13,767 bases of DNA from Treponema sp. UBA2869. GTDB lineage: Bacteria; Spirochaetota; Spirochaetia; Treponematales; Treponemataceae. Made by a program: the position numbers and the translations under genes. The stretch is taken from the NCBI GenBank assembly GCA_002350445.1, contig DEEV01000001.1:16438-30204 (forward strand), written 5' to 3'. Shown piece by piece: positions 1-6,306 of this stretch; positions within the stretch are counted from its first letter, which is position 1, and the number at the start of each line of letters is the position of its first letter. A model generated the notes under the pieces. The model was given only the letters and a program-made list of their open reading frames with translations. It searched no databases and was not told the DNA's origin.

Positions 1-1249
1 AAGACGTGTTGTAATTACTGGAATGGGAGCAATCACTCCTCTTGGAAATAGTGTTGAAGAAACTTGGGCAGGAATAAAAGCTGGAAAAAGTGGAATTGCA
101 CCAATAACTCAGTTTGATTCATCAATCAATAAAGTACATTATGCGGCAGAGGTTAAGAACTTTGACCCTGGTTTGTATATGGATTCAAAAGATGCCCGCA
201 AGATGGCTCGCTTTACTCAGTTTGGCGTAGCAGCTGCAAAGATGGCGCTTGAAGATTCTGGACTTATGGGAAATCAGGAAGTTCTTGATGAAACTGGTAT
301 TATTCTTGGTGTAGGAATTGGCGGTCTGGAAGAAACAGAAGCTGATGTTTTGAGCCTTCAGAAAATGGGCTTTACAAAAACAAATCCTATGGCTATTCCA
401 AAGCTTATTCCTAATGAAGTTGGTGGAAATATTGCAATTACATTTGGTCTTCATGGACCTGTTCAGTCAATTGCAACTGCATGTTCTTCTGGAACTGATG
501 CTCTTGGTGTTGCTTTTGATATGGTTCGTTCTGGACGTCTTGATACATGTTTGAGTGGTGGTGCAGAAGCAACAATCTGTCAGTTCGGTGTTGTATCATT
601 TGAAGTTCTTCACGCACTTTCTACTGGTTTTGATGATGATCCTACAAAGGCAAGCCGTCCGTTCGATAAAGACCGCAACGGATTTGTAATGGGCGAAGGT
701 TCTGCTATACTCGTTCTGGAAGAGTATGAACATGCTAAAGCTCGTGGTGCAAAGATTTATGCGGAAGTTGCAGGATACGGTGCTTCTTGTGACGGTTACC
801 ATCTTACAGCTCCAAATCCAGACGGAATTTGCGGTTCAAAATGTATGACTCGCGCTCTCAAAGATGCAGGAATGGATCCAAGTGAGATTCAGTACTACAA
901 CGCTCACGGAACTTCTACAATGAAGAACGATTCAAGCGAAACAAACATGATTAAGATTGCATTTGGCGAAGAAAATGCCCGCAAGCTTAAGATTTCTTCT
1001 ACAAAGTCTATGCACGGTCACTGTCTTGGTGCAACTGGTGCTGTTGAAGCAATGATTTGTGTAAAAGCAATCAACGACAGCTTTGTTCCATGTACAAAGA
1101 ACCTTGATAATCCTGATGTAGAAGGAGGCTGCGACCTCGACTACACACCAAACAAGGGTGTAGAAATGAACATCGACGCTGCAATGTCTGCTACTTTCGG
1201 ATTCGGTGGACATAACGGTGCAATTATTATTAAAAAGATTTCAAACTGA
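1..1249 (+). CDS. fabF: 3-oxoacyl-ACP synthase II, 5' end cut off by the window
   Basis: This is the elongating beta-ketoacyl-ACP synthase of type II fatty-acid synthesis. It condenses malonyl-ACP with acyl-ACP in the cytoplasm. The reading frame is open from base 2 (RRVVITG, then MGAITPLGN), so the real start lies just upstream and the ATG at 23 is an internal methionine. Residues below count from that ATG. The thiolase-fold catalytic triad is complete: Cys154 in TACSSGTDA (bases 482-484), His295 in NAHGTST and His333 in KSMHGHCLGATGA. The glycine-rich C-terminal FGFGGHNG is present. About 415 codons are visible, against roughly 412 for the family, so only a few residues are missing. The stop codon TGA (1247-1249) lies inside the first of three hairpins. 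fabZ follows after 115 bp on the same strand. The family assignment is secure; FabB is less likely given the MGAITPLGN start and the fabZ neighbour. Confidence 0.95.
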   Translation, partial: RRVVITGMGAITPLGNSVEETWAGIKAGKSGIAPITQFDSSINKVHYAAEVKNFDPGLYMDSKDARKMARFTQFGVAAAKMALEDSGLMGNQEVLDETGIILGVGIGGLEETEADVLSLQKMGFTKTNPMAIPKLIPNEVGGNIAITFGLHGPVQSIATACSSGTDALGVAFDMVRSGRLDTCLSGGAEATICQFGVVSFEVLHALSTGFDDDPTKASRPFDKDRNGFVMGEGSAILVLEEYEHAKARGAKIYAEVAGYGASCDGYHLTAPNPDGICGSKCMTRALKDAGMDPSEIQYYNAHGTSTMKNDSSETNMIKIAFGEENARKLKISSTKSMHGHCLGATGAVEAMICVKAINDSFVPCTKNLDNPDVEGGCDLDYTPNKGVEMNIDAAMSATFGFGGHNGAIIIKKISN

Positions 1250-1265
1250 CACACTTCGTGTGCAG
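1246..1265 (+). repeat. Hairpin 1 of the fabF-fabZ gap, overlapping the fabF stop
   Basis: CTG (1246-1248) pairs with CAG (1263-1265) and CACAC (1250-1254) pairs with GTGTG (1258-1262), around a TTC loop. A1249 is unpaired in the 5' arm. There is no T-tract after it, so it does not look like an intrinsic terminator. It may affect mRNA stability or processing. Confidence 0.55.
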
Positions 1266-1280
1266 TCTAAATCGTTTAAT

Positions 1281-1309
1281 CTCTTGATTTGCCATAAGGC
1301 AAACAAGAG
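1281..1309 (+). repeat. Hairpin 2 of the fabF-fabZ gap, 12-bp stem with bulged A
   Basis: CTCTTG (1281-1286) pairs with CAAGAG (1304-1309) and TTTGCC (1288-1293) pairs with GGCAAA (1298-1303), around an ATAA loop. A1287 is the only unpaired base in the stem. It is followed by AAAATAATTT, which is not a convincing terminator tract. Confidence 0.75.
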
Positions 1310-1320
1310 AAAATAATTTC

Positions 1321-1345
1321 GTCCCGACAGGTTGCCCTGCGGGAC
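1321..1345 (+). repeat. Hairpin 3 of the fabF-fabZ gap, 10-bp stem with bulged A
   Basis: GTCCCG (1321-1326) pairs with CGGGAC (1340-1345) and CAGG (1328-1331) pairs with CCTG (1336-1339), around a TTGC loop. A1327 is unpaired. It is GC-rich compared with its surroundings and ends 7 bp before the fabZ ribosome binding site (AAGGA, 1353-1357), so it could influence fabZ translation. Confidence 0.75.
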
Positions 1346-1364
1346 AAATCATAAGGAATAAACA

Positions 1365-1796
1365 ATGCCACTTACAACAGATATTAAATCACTTTTACCC
1401 CACCGCGAGCCTTTCCTCTTTGTTGACGCAATTATCAGTGCAGATGAAAAAGGCTGTGTTTGTGAACATACATTTACAGAAAACGAGTTTTTCTTTAAGG
1501 GACACTTTCCTGAGTACCCTGTAGTACCAGGAGTAATTCTTTGCGAAACTATGGCACAGGCTGGTGGAGCTGCTCTCCGCTATTTGAATATTGTTCCTGC
1601 AGATGGACTTTTCTTCTTTGCAACGTTGGACAAAGTTAAGTTCCGCAATCAGGTTCGTCCTGGCGATAAGGTTCGCATGGAAATTGAATTCCTTCGCAAC
1701 AGTCCAAAAATGATTAAACAGGCTGGTAAAGCCTATGTCGGTGACACCCTCTGCGCCGAAGCGGAATGGATGTGTCTTGTTGGTAGTGCCAATTAA
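1365..1796 (+). CDS. fabZ: 3-hydroxyacyl-ACP dehydratase
   Basis: This cytoplasmic dehydratase removes water from 3-hydroxyacyl-ACP to give trans-2-enoyl-ACP, the step after ketoreduction in type II fatty-acid synthesis. The 143-residue single hot-dog fold matches the usual FabZ length. LLPHREPFLFVD opens the fold. The catalytic pair is His47 in FKGHFPEYPVVPG and Glu61 in CETMAQAGG, the latter on the long central helix. The ATG start is supported by AAGGA at 1353-1357, 7 bases upstream. It lies 115 bp after fabF and probably shares its transcript, with three hairpins between. The last codons (AEW MCLVGSAN stop) recur in degenerate form just downstream, suggesting that the 3' end was exchanged or duplicated. 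FabA is unlikely because FabA is longer and has a different active-site context. Confidence 0.96.
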   Translation: MPLTTDIKSLLPHREPFLFVDAIISADEKGCVCEHTFTENEFFFKGHFPEYPVVPGVILCETMAQAGGAALRYLNIVPADGLFFFATLDKVKFRNQVRPGDKVRMEIEFLRNSPKMIKQAGKAYVGDTLCAEAEWMCLVGSAN

Positions 1797-1805
1797 TCGG
1801 AACGG

Positions 1806-1911
1806 GCGGAATGGAATCGCAGTGCGCGTGAGCGCACACGTATATAAACTTCCATACAGATAGCGGCGGGCTTCAGTCCGCCGCATGTGTCTCGTAGGCG
1901 CAGCCAACTAA
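1806..1911 (+). pseudogene. Degenerate second copy of the fabZ 3' end, split by a hairpin-rich insert
   Basis: GCGGAATGGA at 1806-1815 is identical to fabZ 1761-1770 (codons for A-E-W). The stretch 1885-1911 reads M-C-L-V-G-A-A-N-stop, against M-C-L-V-G-S-A-N-stop at 1770-1796. The two 27-base copies differ at 7 positions: four are silent third-base changes and three fall in the single Ser/Ala codon. This codon-wise pattern suggests a remnant of a diverged fabZ allele rather than chance. The two pieces of the second copy are separated by 1816-1884, which forms several hairpins. The remnant's TAA overlaps the stop of the minus-strand gene. It is not expected to be translated. Confidence 0.6.
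1816..1884. repeat. Compact GC-rich palindromic element inside the fabZ remnant
   Basis: GTGCGC (1822-1827) pairs with GCGCAC (1832-1837) around GTGA. ATGGAA (1811-1816) can pair with TTCCAT (1850-1855) outside it. GCGGCGG (1863-1869) pairs with CCGCCGC (1878-1884), extended by a G.T and a C-G pair to a TTCA loop. No open reading frame or terminal T-tract is present. It resembles a small REP/MITE-like intergenic element. It could also fold in the 3' ends of the convergent fabZ and rhomboid-like transcripts. Confidence 0.55.
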
Positions 1912-2663
1912 AATTTAAGCGTTCCTATAACTGTCGTTTCGTTGTCGTTGTAGGATTGCTTTGAAGAATCTGAGCCGTAATATTTATTTTGAAAGCGAGG
2001 GCTTTGTGAATCAATTTCTGCAATTTGTTCTGCGCGCGACTTTAAGCCGCTTCTGGAAGGATTTTCTTTTCGGGCGGCTTTTGCTTTTGGCGAAACTAGG
2101 AATGCAAAAAGACCTCCGCAAAGTCCGCCTGCAACGTTTATAATCACGCCTGCAATTCCGTTTGCGCTTTGTAAAAATCCGTTAATCAATAAAAGAATGA
2201 ACAGCGCCGCCTGACTTAATGGAATATTTTTCTTAGAAAATGATGCAAATGAATTCAAAAAGAAAAGCATAAATATAACAGACACAGAACCTTCCAGACT
2301 GGCATTGCAAAAACATGCGTTTAAGACACCAGAAAACAAAGAAGATACCGTCATCATAATTCCAATTACAACAGAACCGTAAAGACCTTCTATTTCGGTT
2401 CCCAGTAAAAGAATAAAAATGCAGTTTGTAATTAGAAGTGCAAAGTCACGACTACCAAAGCTGTAAAAAACAAGCCTTGCGTACGAACTGAAATTCGAAG
2501 GATTAAAAGGCAGCGAACCGCCGGCTGCGGTAGGTGAAGCTAAAAATCCGAGTTTTTGTTTTAATACAAAATTGTTAAGCACAAAGAACAGCAGAGCCGC
2601 AAAAACAAAAGAAATTGTAACCGGCGCATTATAGGAAATTTTAATATTTATTTTTTTCTTCAT
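1908..2663 (-). CDS. Rhomboid-family membrane protein, probably catalytically inactive
   Basis: This 251-residue integral membrane protein has about six hydrophobic segments (near residues 14-34, 74-93, 97-117, 124-141, 150-166, 170-190) and a polar, Ser/Asn/Lys-rich tail (about 193-251). Rhomboid landmarks are visible. N80 followed by LLLGTEIEGLYGS matches the conserved Asn and the LGxxxE...GS stretch after TM2. EGSVSV (124-129) sits where GxSG carries the nucleophile, with Ser126 the best candidate. IINVAGGLCGG (174-184) matches the AHxxGxxxG helix, but the catalytic His position is Asn176. The family is thus a reasonable call, while proteolysis is doubtful. The gene is divergent from clpS (68 bp between starts) and convergent with fabZ. 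No strong ribosome binding site was seen. It could simply be called a hypothetical membrane protein. Confidence 0.6.
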   Translation of the reverse strand: MKKKINIKISYNAPVTISFVFAALLFFVLNNFVLKQKLGFLASPTAAGGSLPFNPSNFSSYARLVFYSFGSRDFALLITNCIFILLLGTEIEGLYGSVVIGIMMTVSSLFSGVLNACFCNASLEGSVSVIFMLFFLNSFASFSKKNIPLSQAALFILLLINGFLQSANGIAGVIINVAGGLCGGLFAFLVSPKAKAARKENPSRSGLKSRAEQIAEIDSQSPRFQNKYYGSDSSKQSYNDNETTVIGTLKF

Positions 2664-2702
2664 GTTTATATTATCTTAGCAAATTCGATTTTAATATATC
2701 AT

Positions 2703-2731
2703 TTTTTGTAAAAAAGTGTTATATTAATTGT
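2703..2731 (+). promoter_or_regulatory. Candidate extended -10 promoter for a leaderless clpS transcript
   Basis: TGTTATATT (2717-2725) fits an extended -10 (TGnTATAAT-like). The -35 region is poor. With normal spacing, transcription would begin around 2731-2732, at the clpS ATG itself, and no Shine-Dalgarno sequence precedes that ATG. The 68-bp divergent gap must also hold the promoter of the minus-strand gene, which I could not place with confidence. Confidence 0.4.
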
Positions 2732-3040
2732 ATGAGCGAAGTAACAAACAGCACGAATGCAAATTCAGGGCTTGTTGAAGACATTACATTCGAATTGCCT
2801 CCAGAGAATAACGTTGTTTTTTACAACGATGATTTGACGACTACTGATTTTGTCGTTGATATTCTTGTTTCAATTTTTAATAAATCTCGTTCAGAAGCAG
2901 AAGAACTTATGATGAAAATTCATACAGAAGGTTCTTCAATCGTTGGAAAATATACTTATGATATAGCCGTTTCCAGAACAAATCTTACGCTTCAGGCTGC
3001 GCGCAAAAACGGTTTTCCTTTAAGGGTAGAAGTTGAGTAG
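2732..3040 (+). CDS. clpS: ATP-dependent Clp protease adaptor ClpS
   Basis: ClpS binds proteins with destabilising N-terminal residues and delivers them to ClpA for degradation by ClpP (N-end rule pathway). The 102-residue length is typical. A disordered N-terminal extension (about 1-21) precedes the core. The core has PPENNVVFYNDDLTTTDFVV, with the NDD motif that contacts the substrate amino terminus. It also has KIHTEGSSIVGKYTYDIA, matching the family's VHxxGxAxxGxYxxDIA, with the His that lines the N-degron pocket. The ATG at 2732 has no Shine-Dalgarno, and no in-frame Met lies nearby, so the start is accepted despite this. The last eight bases overlap the chosen clpA start, which implies translational coupling with its partner unfoldase. 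Confidence 0.95.
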   Translation: MSEVTNSTNANSGLVEDITFELPPENNVVFYNDDLTTTDFVVDILVSIFNKSRSEAEELMMKIHTEGSSIVGKYTYDIAVSRTNLTLQAARKNGFPLRVEVE

Positions 3041-5375
3041 TATAGAACCGGGAAGTACAGTGCGTCAGATGAAGGTTAGCCCTGTTCTGAACCGCATTCT
3101 GTCTGAATCATTTTTAACAGCAAAACAGTCTCATCATCAGTTTTTAACACCGGAACATGTTCTTGCGGCTGCTTTAAGAGATGAATATGCGGAGCATCTT
3201 TTGTACGACAGCGGTGTAGATGTAAAATCAGTTCAGTCAGAAGTTACAAATTATCTTGTAAGTAAGCTTCCTGTTGTCTCTGAATCTGCAAATCCAGAAT
3301 TAATTAAAGCTCCTCTGGAATCTGTAGGTTTTCAGGATATGATGAACCGAGCCGTATTCAGCTGTATTACGGCAGATACAAATGTTATAGACATTACCGA
3401 TGTGCTTTTGAGCATGGCTTCGGCAAAGAAAAATTACTGTGCATACTTTCTTGTAAGCAACGGCTTAAATCGTGATAAGCTCAAAGAACTTGTTATTCAG
3501 AGCAGACCTAAGAAAATCCTGAATAAAGAAAACTTTGCCCGTCAGGATTCTGGTGCAAATCAGCCTGAGCCTGTTTCTTCGAATAATGCCGGCGGTCTTA
3601 AGCGTTTTGCTGTAAATCTTACGGAACTTGCAAAAAAAGATTCATTTGACGAACTTGTTGGCCGCGATGAAGAACTGGAACGAACTATTCAGATTCTTTG
3701 CCGGCGCACAAAAAATAATCCGCTGCATGTTGGTGATGCCGGAGTTGGAAAAACTGCCCTTACTCAGGGGCTTGCTCAGCGTATTGTTCAGGGAAAAGTG
3801 CCTGATACATTAAAAGGCTATACTGTTTATTCACTTGATATTGGACTTTTGCTTGCGGGTTCAAAATTCCGTGGTGATTTTGAAGAACGTCTTCATTCAG
3901 TTATAGATGAACTTAAAGAAAAAAAGCGTTCAATTTTATTTATTGATGAAATTCATATGATTATGGGCGCCGGTTCAAACGGAAGTACACAAATTGATGC
4001 GGCAAATCTTTTAAAGCCAGCTCTCGCTTCCGGCGAAATCAAAGTAATAGGTTCCACAACTTACGAAGAATATGCAAAGAATTTTGAAAAAGACCGAGCT
4101 CTTGCAAGACGCTTTCAGAAAATTGATATTTCTGAGCCATCTGCTGCCGAAACAGAAAAAATCTTAAAAGGACTTCTTCCAAAATACGAAGCATATCATA
4201 ATGTAAAATACAATGCGTCGGCTGTTTCTGACGCTGTAAAATATGCAGTTCAATATCTTCCAAACCGAAGACTGCCGGACAAAGCTATTGATATCATAGA
4301 CGAAGCCGGTGCTTATCTTCACATTGTAAAAACCGGCGGTTTTGCTGGAAATACGAAAAAAGCAGAATCTGTTCCTGTTGTAAGTTCATCTGTAATAAAA
4401 ACTGTTACTGCGCGTATTGCAAAACTTCCTGTTGATTCAATTAAAGGAAATGAAAGAGACGCTTTGCGCGAAATAGAAAATCTTATGCAGTCAAAAATAT
4501 TCGGGCAGGAAAAAGCTGTTGCGGCGCTTGGAAAAGCTGTAAAGCGTGCACGGGCTGGTTTTAGAAATCCAGATAAACCGGAAGCAAGTTTTCTTTTTGT
4601 TGGACCTACTGGCTGCGGAAAAACCGAGCTTGCAAAAACTCTTTCCGAAATTTTAAAAGAACCTTTGCTGCGTTACGATATGAGTGAGTATCAGGAAAAG
4701 CATACGGTAAGCCGTCTTGTTGGTTCTCCGCCGGGATATGTTGGTTTTGAAGAAGGCGGACTTCTTACAAAGGATGTTATAAAAAATCCTCATTCGGTAA
4801 TTCTTTTTGATGAAATTGAAAAGGCGCACGAAGATATTTATAATGTGCTGCTTCAGGTTATGGATTACGGCAGCCTGACTGATAATCAGGGACGAAAGGC
4901 TGATTTCCGTTCCTGCATAATTATTATGACAAGTAATGCCGGTGCGCGCGATCTTGAAAAAAATGGCATTGGTTTTGGTTCTGGTTCTGATCAAAGTGAT
5001 GATGTAGAGTTATCGTTGAATGAAGCTGTAAACAAGGAATTCCCGCCGGAATTTAGAAACAGACTTGATGCTGTTATTCCGTTTAACTTTCTTGATTTTG
5101 AAGTTGCAAAAATGGTTTGCCGCAAGGAACTTGGAAATCTTGCACAGAGAATTAAACGGCAAAAAGTTGTGCTTGAAGCTTCTGACAGGGCAATTTCGCT
5201 TCTTGCAAAAGAAGGTTATTCAAAGGAATTTGGGGCAAGAAATATTGCCCGCACAATCGAAGAAAAGGTTTCAAATCAGCTTGTTGACGAGGTTTTGTTC
5301 GGAAAACTGGAAAAAGGCGGAAAAGTTTTAGTTGATTGTAAAGACGAAAAACTTATTTTTACCTATGAAAAGTAA
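3033..5375 (+). CDS. clpA: ATP-dependent Clp protease ATP-binding subunit ClpA
   Basis: This hexameric AAA+ unfoldase feeds substrates, including those delivered by ClpS, into ClpP. Order of parts in the 780 residues: Clp N-domain repeats (about 12-155), a linker, then D1 with Walker A GDAGVGKT (234-241), Walker B ILFIDEIH (D305/E306) and arginine-finger region ARRF (358-361). D2 has Walker A GPTGCGKT (524-531), Walker B VILFDEIEK (D593/E594), the ClpP-docking loop IGF (646-648) and FRNRLD (674-679). There is no ClpB-type middle coiled coil, so ClpA is preferred over ClpB or ClpC. The TTG at 3033 is chosen because AAGGG (3022-3026) is well placed; GTG 3060 and ATG 3069 are alternatives that keep the N-domain. 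D1 Walker A has Asp-Ala where Glu-Pro is usual. No clpP lies in the window. The gene overlaps both neighbours. Confidence 0.95.
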   Translation: MSSIEPGSTVRQMKVSPVLNRILSESFLTAKQSHHQFLTPEHVLAAALRDEYAEHLLYDSGVDVKSVQSEVTNYLVSKLPVVSESANPELIKAPLESVGFQDMMNRAVFSCITADTNVIDITDVLLSMASAKKNYCAYFLVSNGLNRDKLKELVIQSRPKKILNKENFARQDSGANQPEPVSSNNAGGLKRFAVNLTELAKKDSFDELVGRDEELERTIQILCRRTKNNPLHVGDAGVGKTALTQGLAQRIVQGKVPDTLKGYTVYSLDIGLLLAGSKFRGDFEERLHSVIDELKEKKRSILFIDEIHMIMGAGSNGSTQIDAANLLKPALASGEIKVIGSTTYEEYAKNFEKDRALARRFQKIDISEPSAAETEKILKGLLPKYEAYHNVKYNASAVSDAVKYAVQYLPNRRLPDKAIDIIDEAGAYLHIVKTGGFAGNTKKAESVPVVSSSVIKTVTARIAKLPVDSIKGNERDALREIENLMQSKIFGQEKAVAALGKAVKRARAGFRNPDKPEASFLFVGPTGCGKTELAKTLSEILKEPLLRYDMSEYQEKHTVSRLVGSPPGYVGFEEGGLLTKDVIKNPHSVILFDEIEKAHEDIYNVLLQVMDYGSLTDNQGRKADFRSCIIIMTSNAGARDLEKNGIGFGSGSDQSDDVELSLNEAVNKEFPPEFRNRLDAVIPFNFLDFEVAKMVCRKELGNLAQRIKRQKVVLEASDRAISLLAKEGYSKEFGARNIARTIEEKVSNQLVDEVLFGKLEKGGKVLVDCKDEKLIFTYEK

Positions 5376-6306
5376 CCTGAAAATTTCAAAAAAAGCATTT
5401 TCACTTGCAATTTATTTTTTGTCTGTGCTGTTTTTTGCAACGGTATTTCTGTGCATATTTTTTATTACCGCTCATAGAAATTCTCTTTTCAGAAAAAATG
5501 CCAGTCAGGAAAACCGGATTGCGCACGTTCTTGTAATTGGAAGCTATAAGAACGAGGTTATTACAAGACAGATTTATAACGGCGCAAAAAAAATGGCAGA
5601 AAAATATAACAGCGTCGTTGAGCTTTACATTCCTACTTTTCAATCATCTGATACTTCGCTGCAGGCTTTGTTTGATTATGCAGGTTATATTAATGCGGAC
5701 GGAATTATAGCGTTTGTCGGTTCATCAGATAAAAAACTTGTTACTCCAAGAGATGTTGATGATTATAAGATTCCTTTGATTACAACCGGAACTTATGTGC
5801 CCGAACTTTCGCAGATTTCTTACATTGGAAACAGCTATTGGGAAGTTGGAAAGAAAATTGCCGAAGATGCGGAAGAACTTCTTATGAATTCTCGCGGCGA
5901 CATTTGCATTATAAACAATAATTCGTCTCCGAATCCAAACGACAGCACTCTTTTAAATAGCATGCAGTCGTATTTTAGAACATTTAAAGGTATAAATTGT
6001 AAGGTTGTTCCAAAAGTCAGTCTTAATGATACTTCTGATGTTTTTATATGCCTTTCTGAAGAAATTACAATTCAGACAGTTCAGTTTTTTCAGGAATTTT
6101 ATCCTACAAAAAAACTTCACATTATAGGTTTTGGAAGCAATAATACCTGCGAAATTTACCTTGAAAAAGGCTTAATCACAGAGCTTGTAACAATTAACCC
6201 CGAAAAAATTGGCGAAGAAGCTATGACCGCCTTGTTTGAATACAAATCAAAAGGGTATACAAGTAATTATATTACTGCAGATGTAAAGGTCTGGAGGGCG
6301 AAATAA
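5365..6306 (+). CDS. Membrane-anchored periplasmic-binding-protein-like sugar sensor
   Basis: This 313-residue protein has one N-terminal hydrophobic segment (about residues 11-35), no lipobox and no obvious cleavage site, then a LacI/ribose-binding-type periplasmic fold. The fold begins at VLVIGSYKNEVITRQIYNGAK and includes GIIAFVGSS, IPLITTGTYV and IIGFGSNNTC. It is probably held outside the inner membrane and passes ligand occupancy to the kinase encoded next. This is the arrangement known for XylFII-LytS three-component systems. The ATG at 5365 overlaps clpA by 11 bases; no good Shine-Dalgarno is present, so coupling to clpA translation is likely. An in-frame TTG at 5332 would add 11 residues and is less convincing. 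It lacks the SYDRLI and GQDAD-type ligand motifs of the two downstream binding proteins, so its ligand may differ. The stop and next start share one base (TAATG). Confidence 0.8.
   Translation: MKSNLKISKKAFSLAIYFLSVLFFATVFLCIFFITAHRNSLFRKNASQENRIAHVLVIGSYKNEVITRQIYNGAKKMAEKYNSVVELYIPTFQSSDTSLQALFDYAGYINADGIIAFVGSSDKKLVTPRDVDDYKIPLITTGTYVPELSQISYIGNSYWEVGKKIAEDAEELLMNSRGDICIINNNSSPNPNDSTLLNSMQSYFRTFKGINCKVVPKVSLNDTSDVFICLSEEITIQTVQFFQEFYPTKKLHIIGFGSNNTCEIYLEKGLITELVTINPEKIGEEAMTALFEYKSKGYTSNYITADVKVWRAK

Noticed and set aside
1281..1345. Hairpins in the fabF-fabZ gap as intrinsic terminators
   Set aside because: None is followed by a T-run on either strand, and fabZ has no evident promoter after them, so readthrough is more likely.
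1395..1907. A 170-codon open frame on the minus strand across fabZ
   Set aside because: It is antisense to a complete fabZ with all catalytic residues, has no recognisable domain, and gives Cys/Phe/Arg-rich composition typical of a shadow frame.
1961..2143. Plus-strand 60-codon open frame opposite the rhomboid-like gene
   Set aside because: It has no ribosome binding site or domain, and the minus-strand frame shows coherent membrane segments and family motifs.
5332..5364. TTG start adding 11 residues to the anchored sensor
   Set aside because: The ATG at 5365 gives a normal basic N-terminus followed directly by the membrane segment; the extension lies wholly within clpA coding sequence and has no clear ribosome site.
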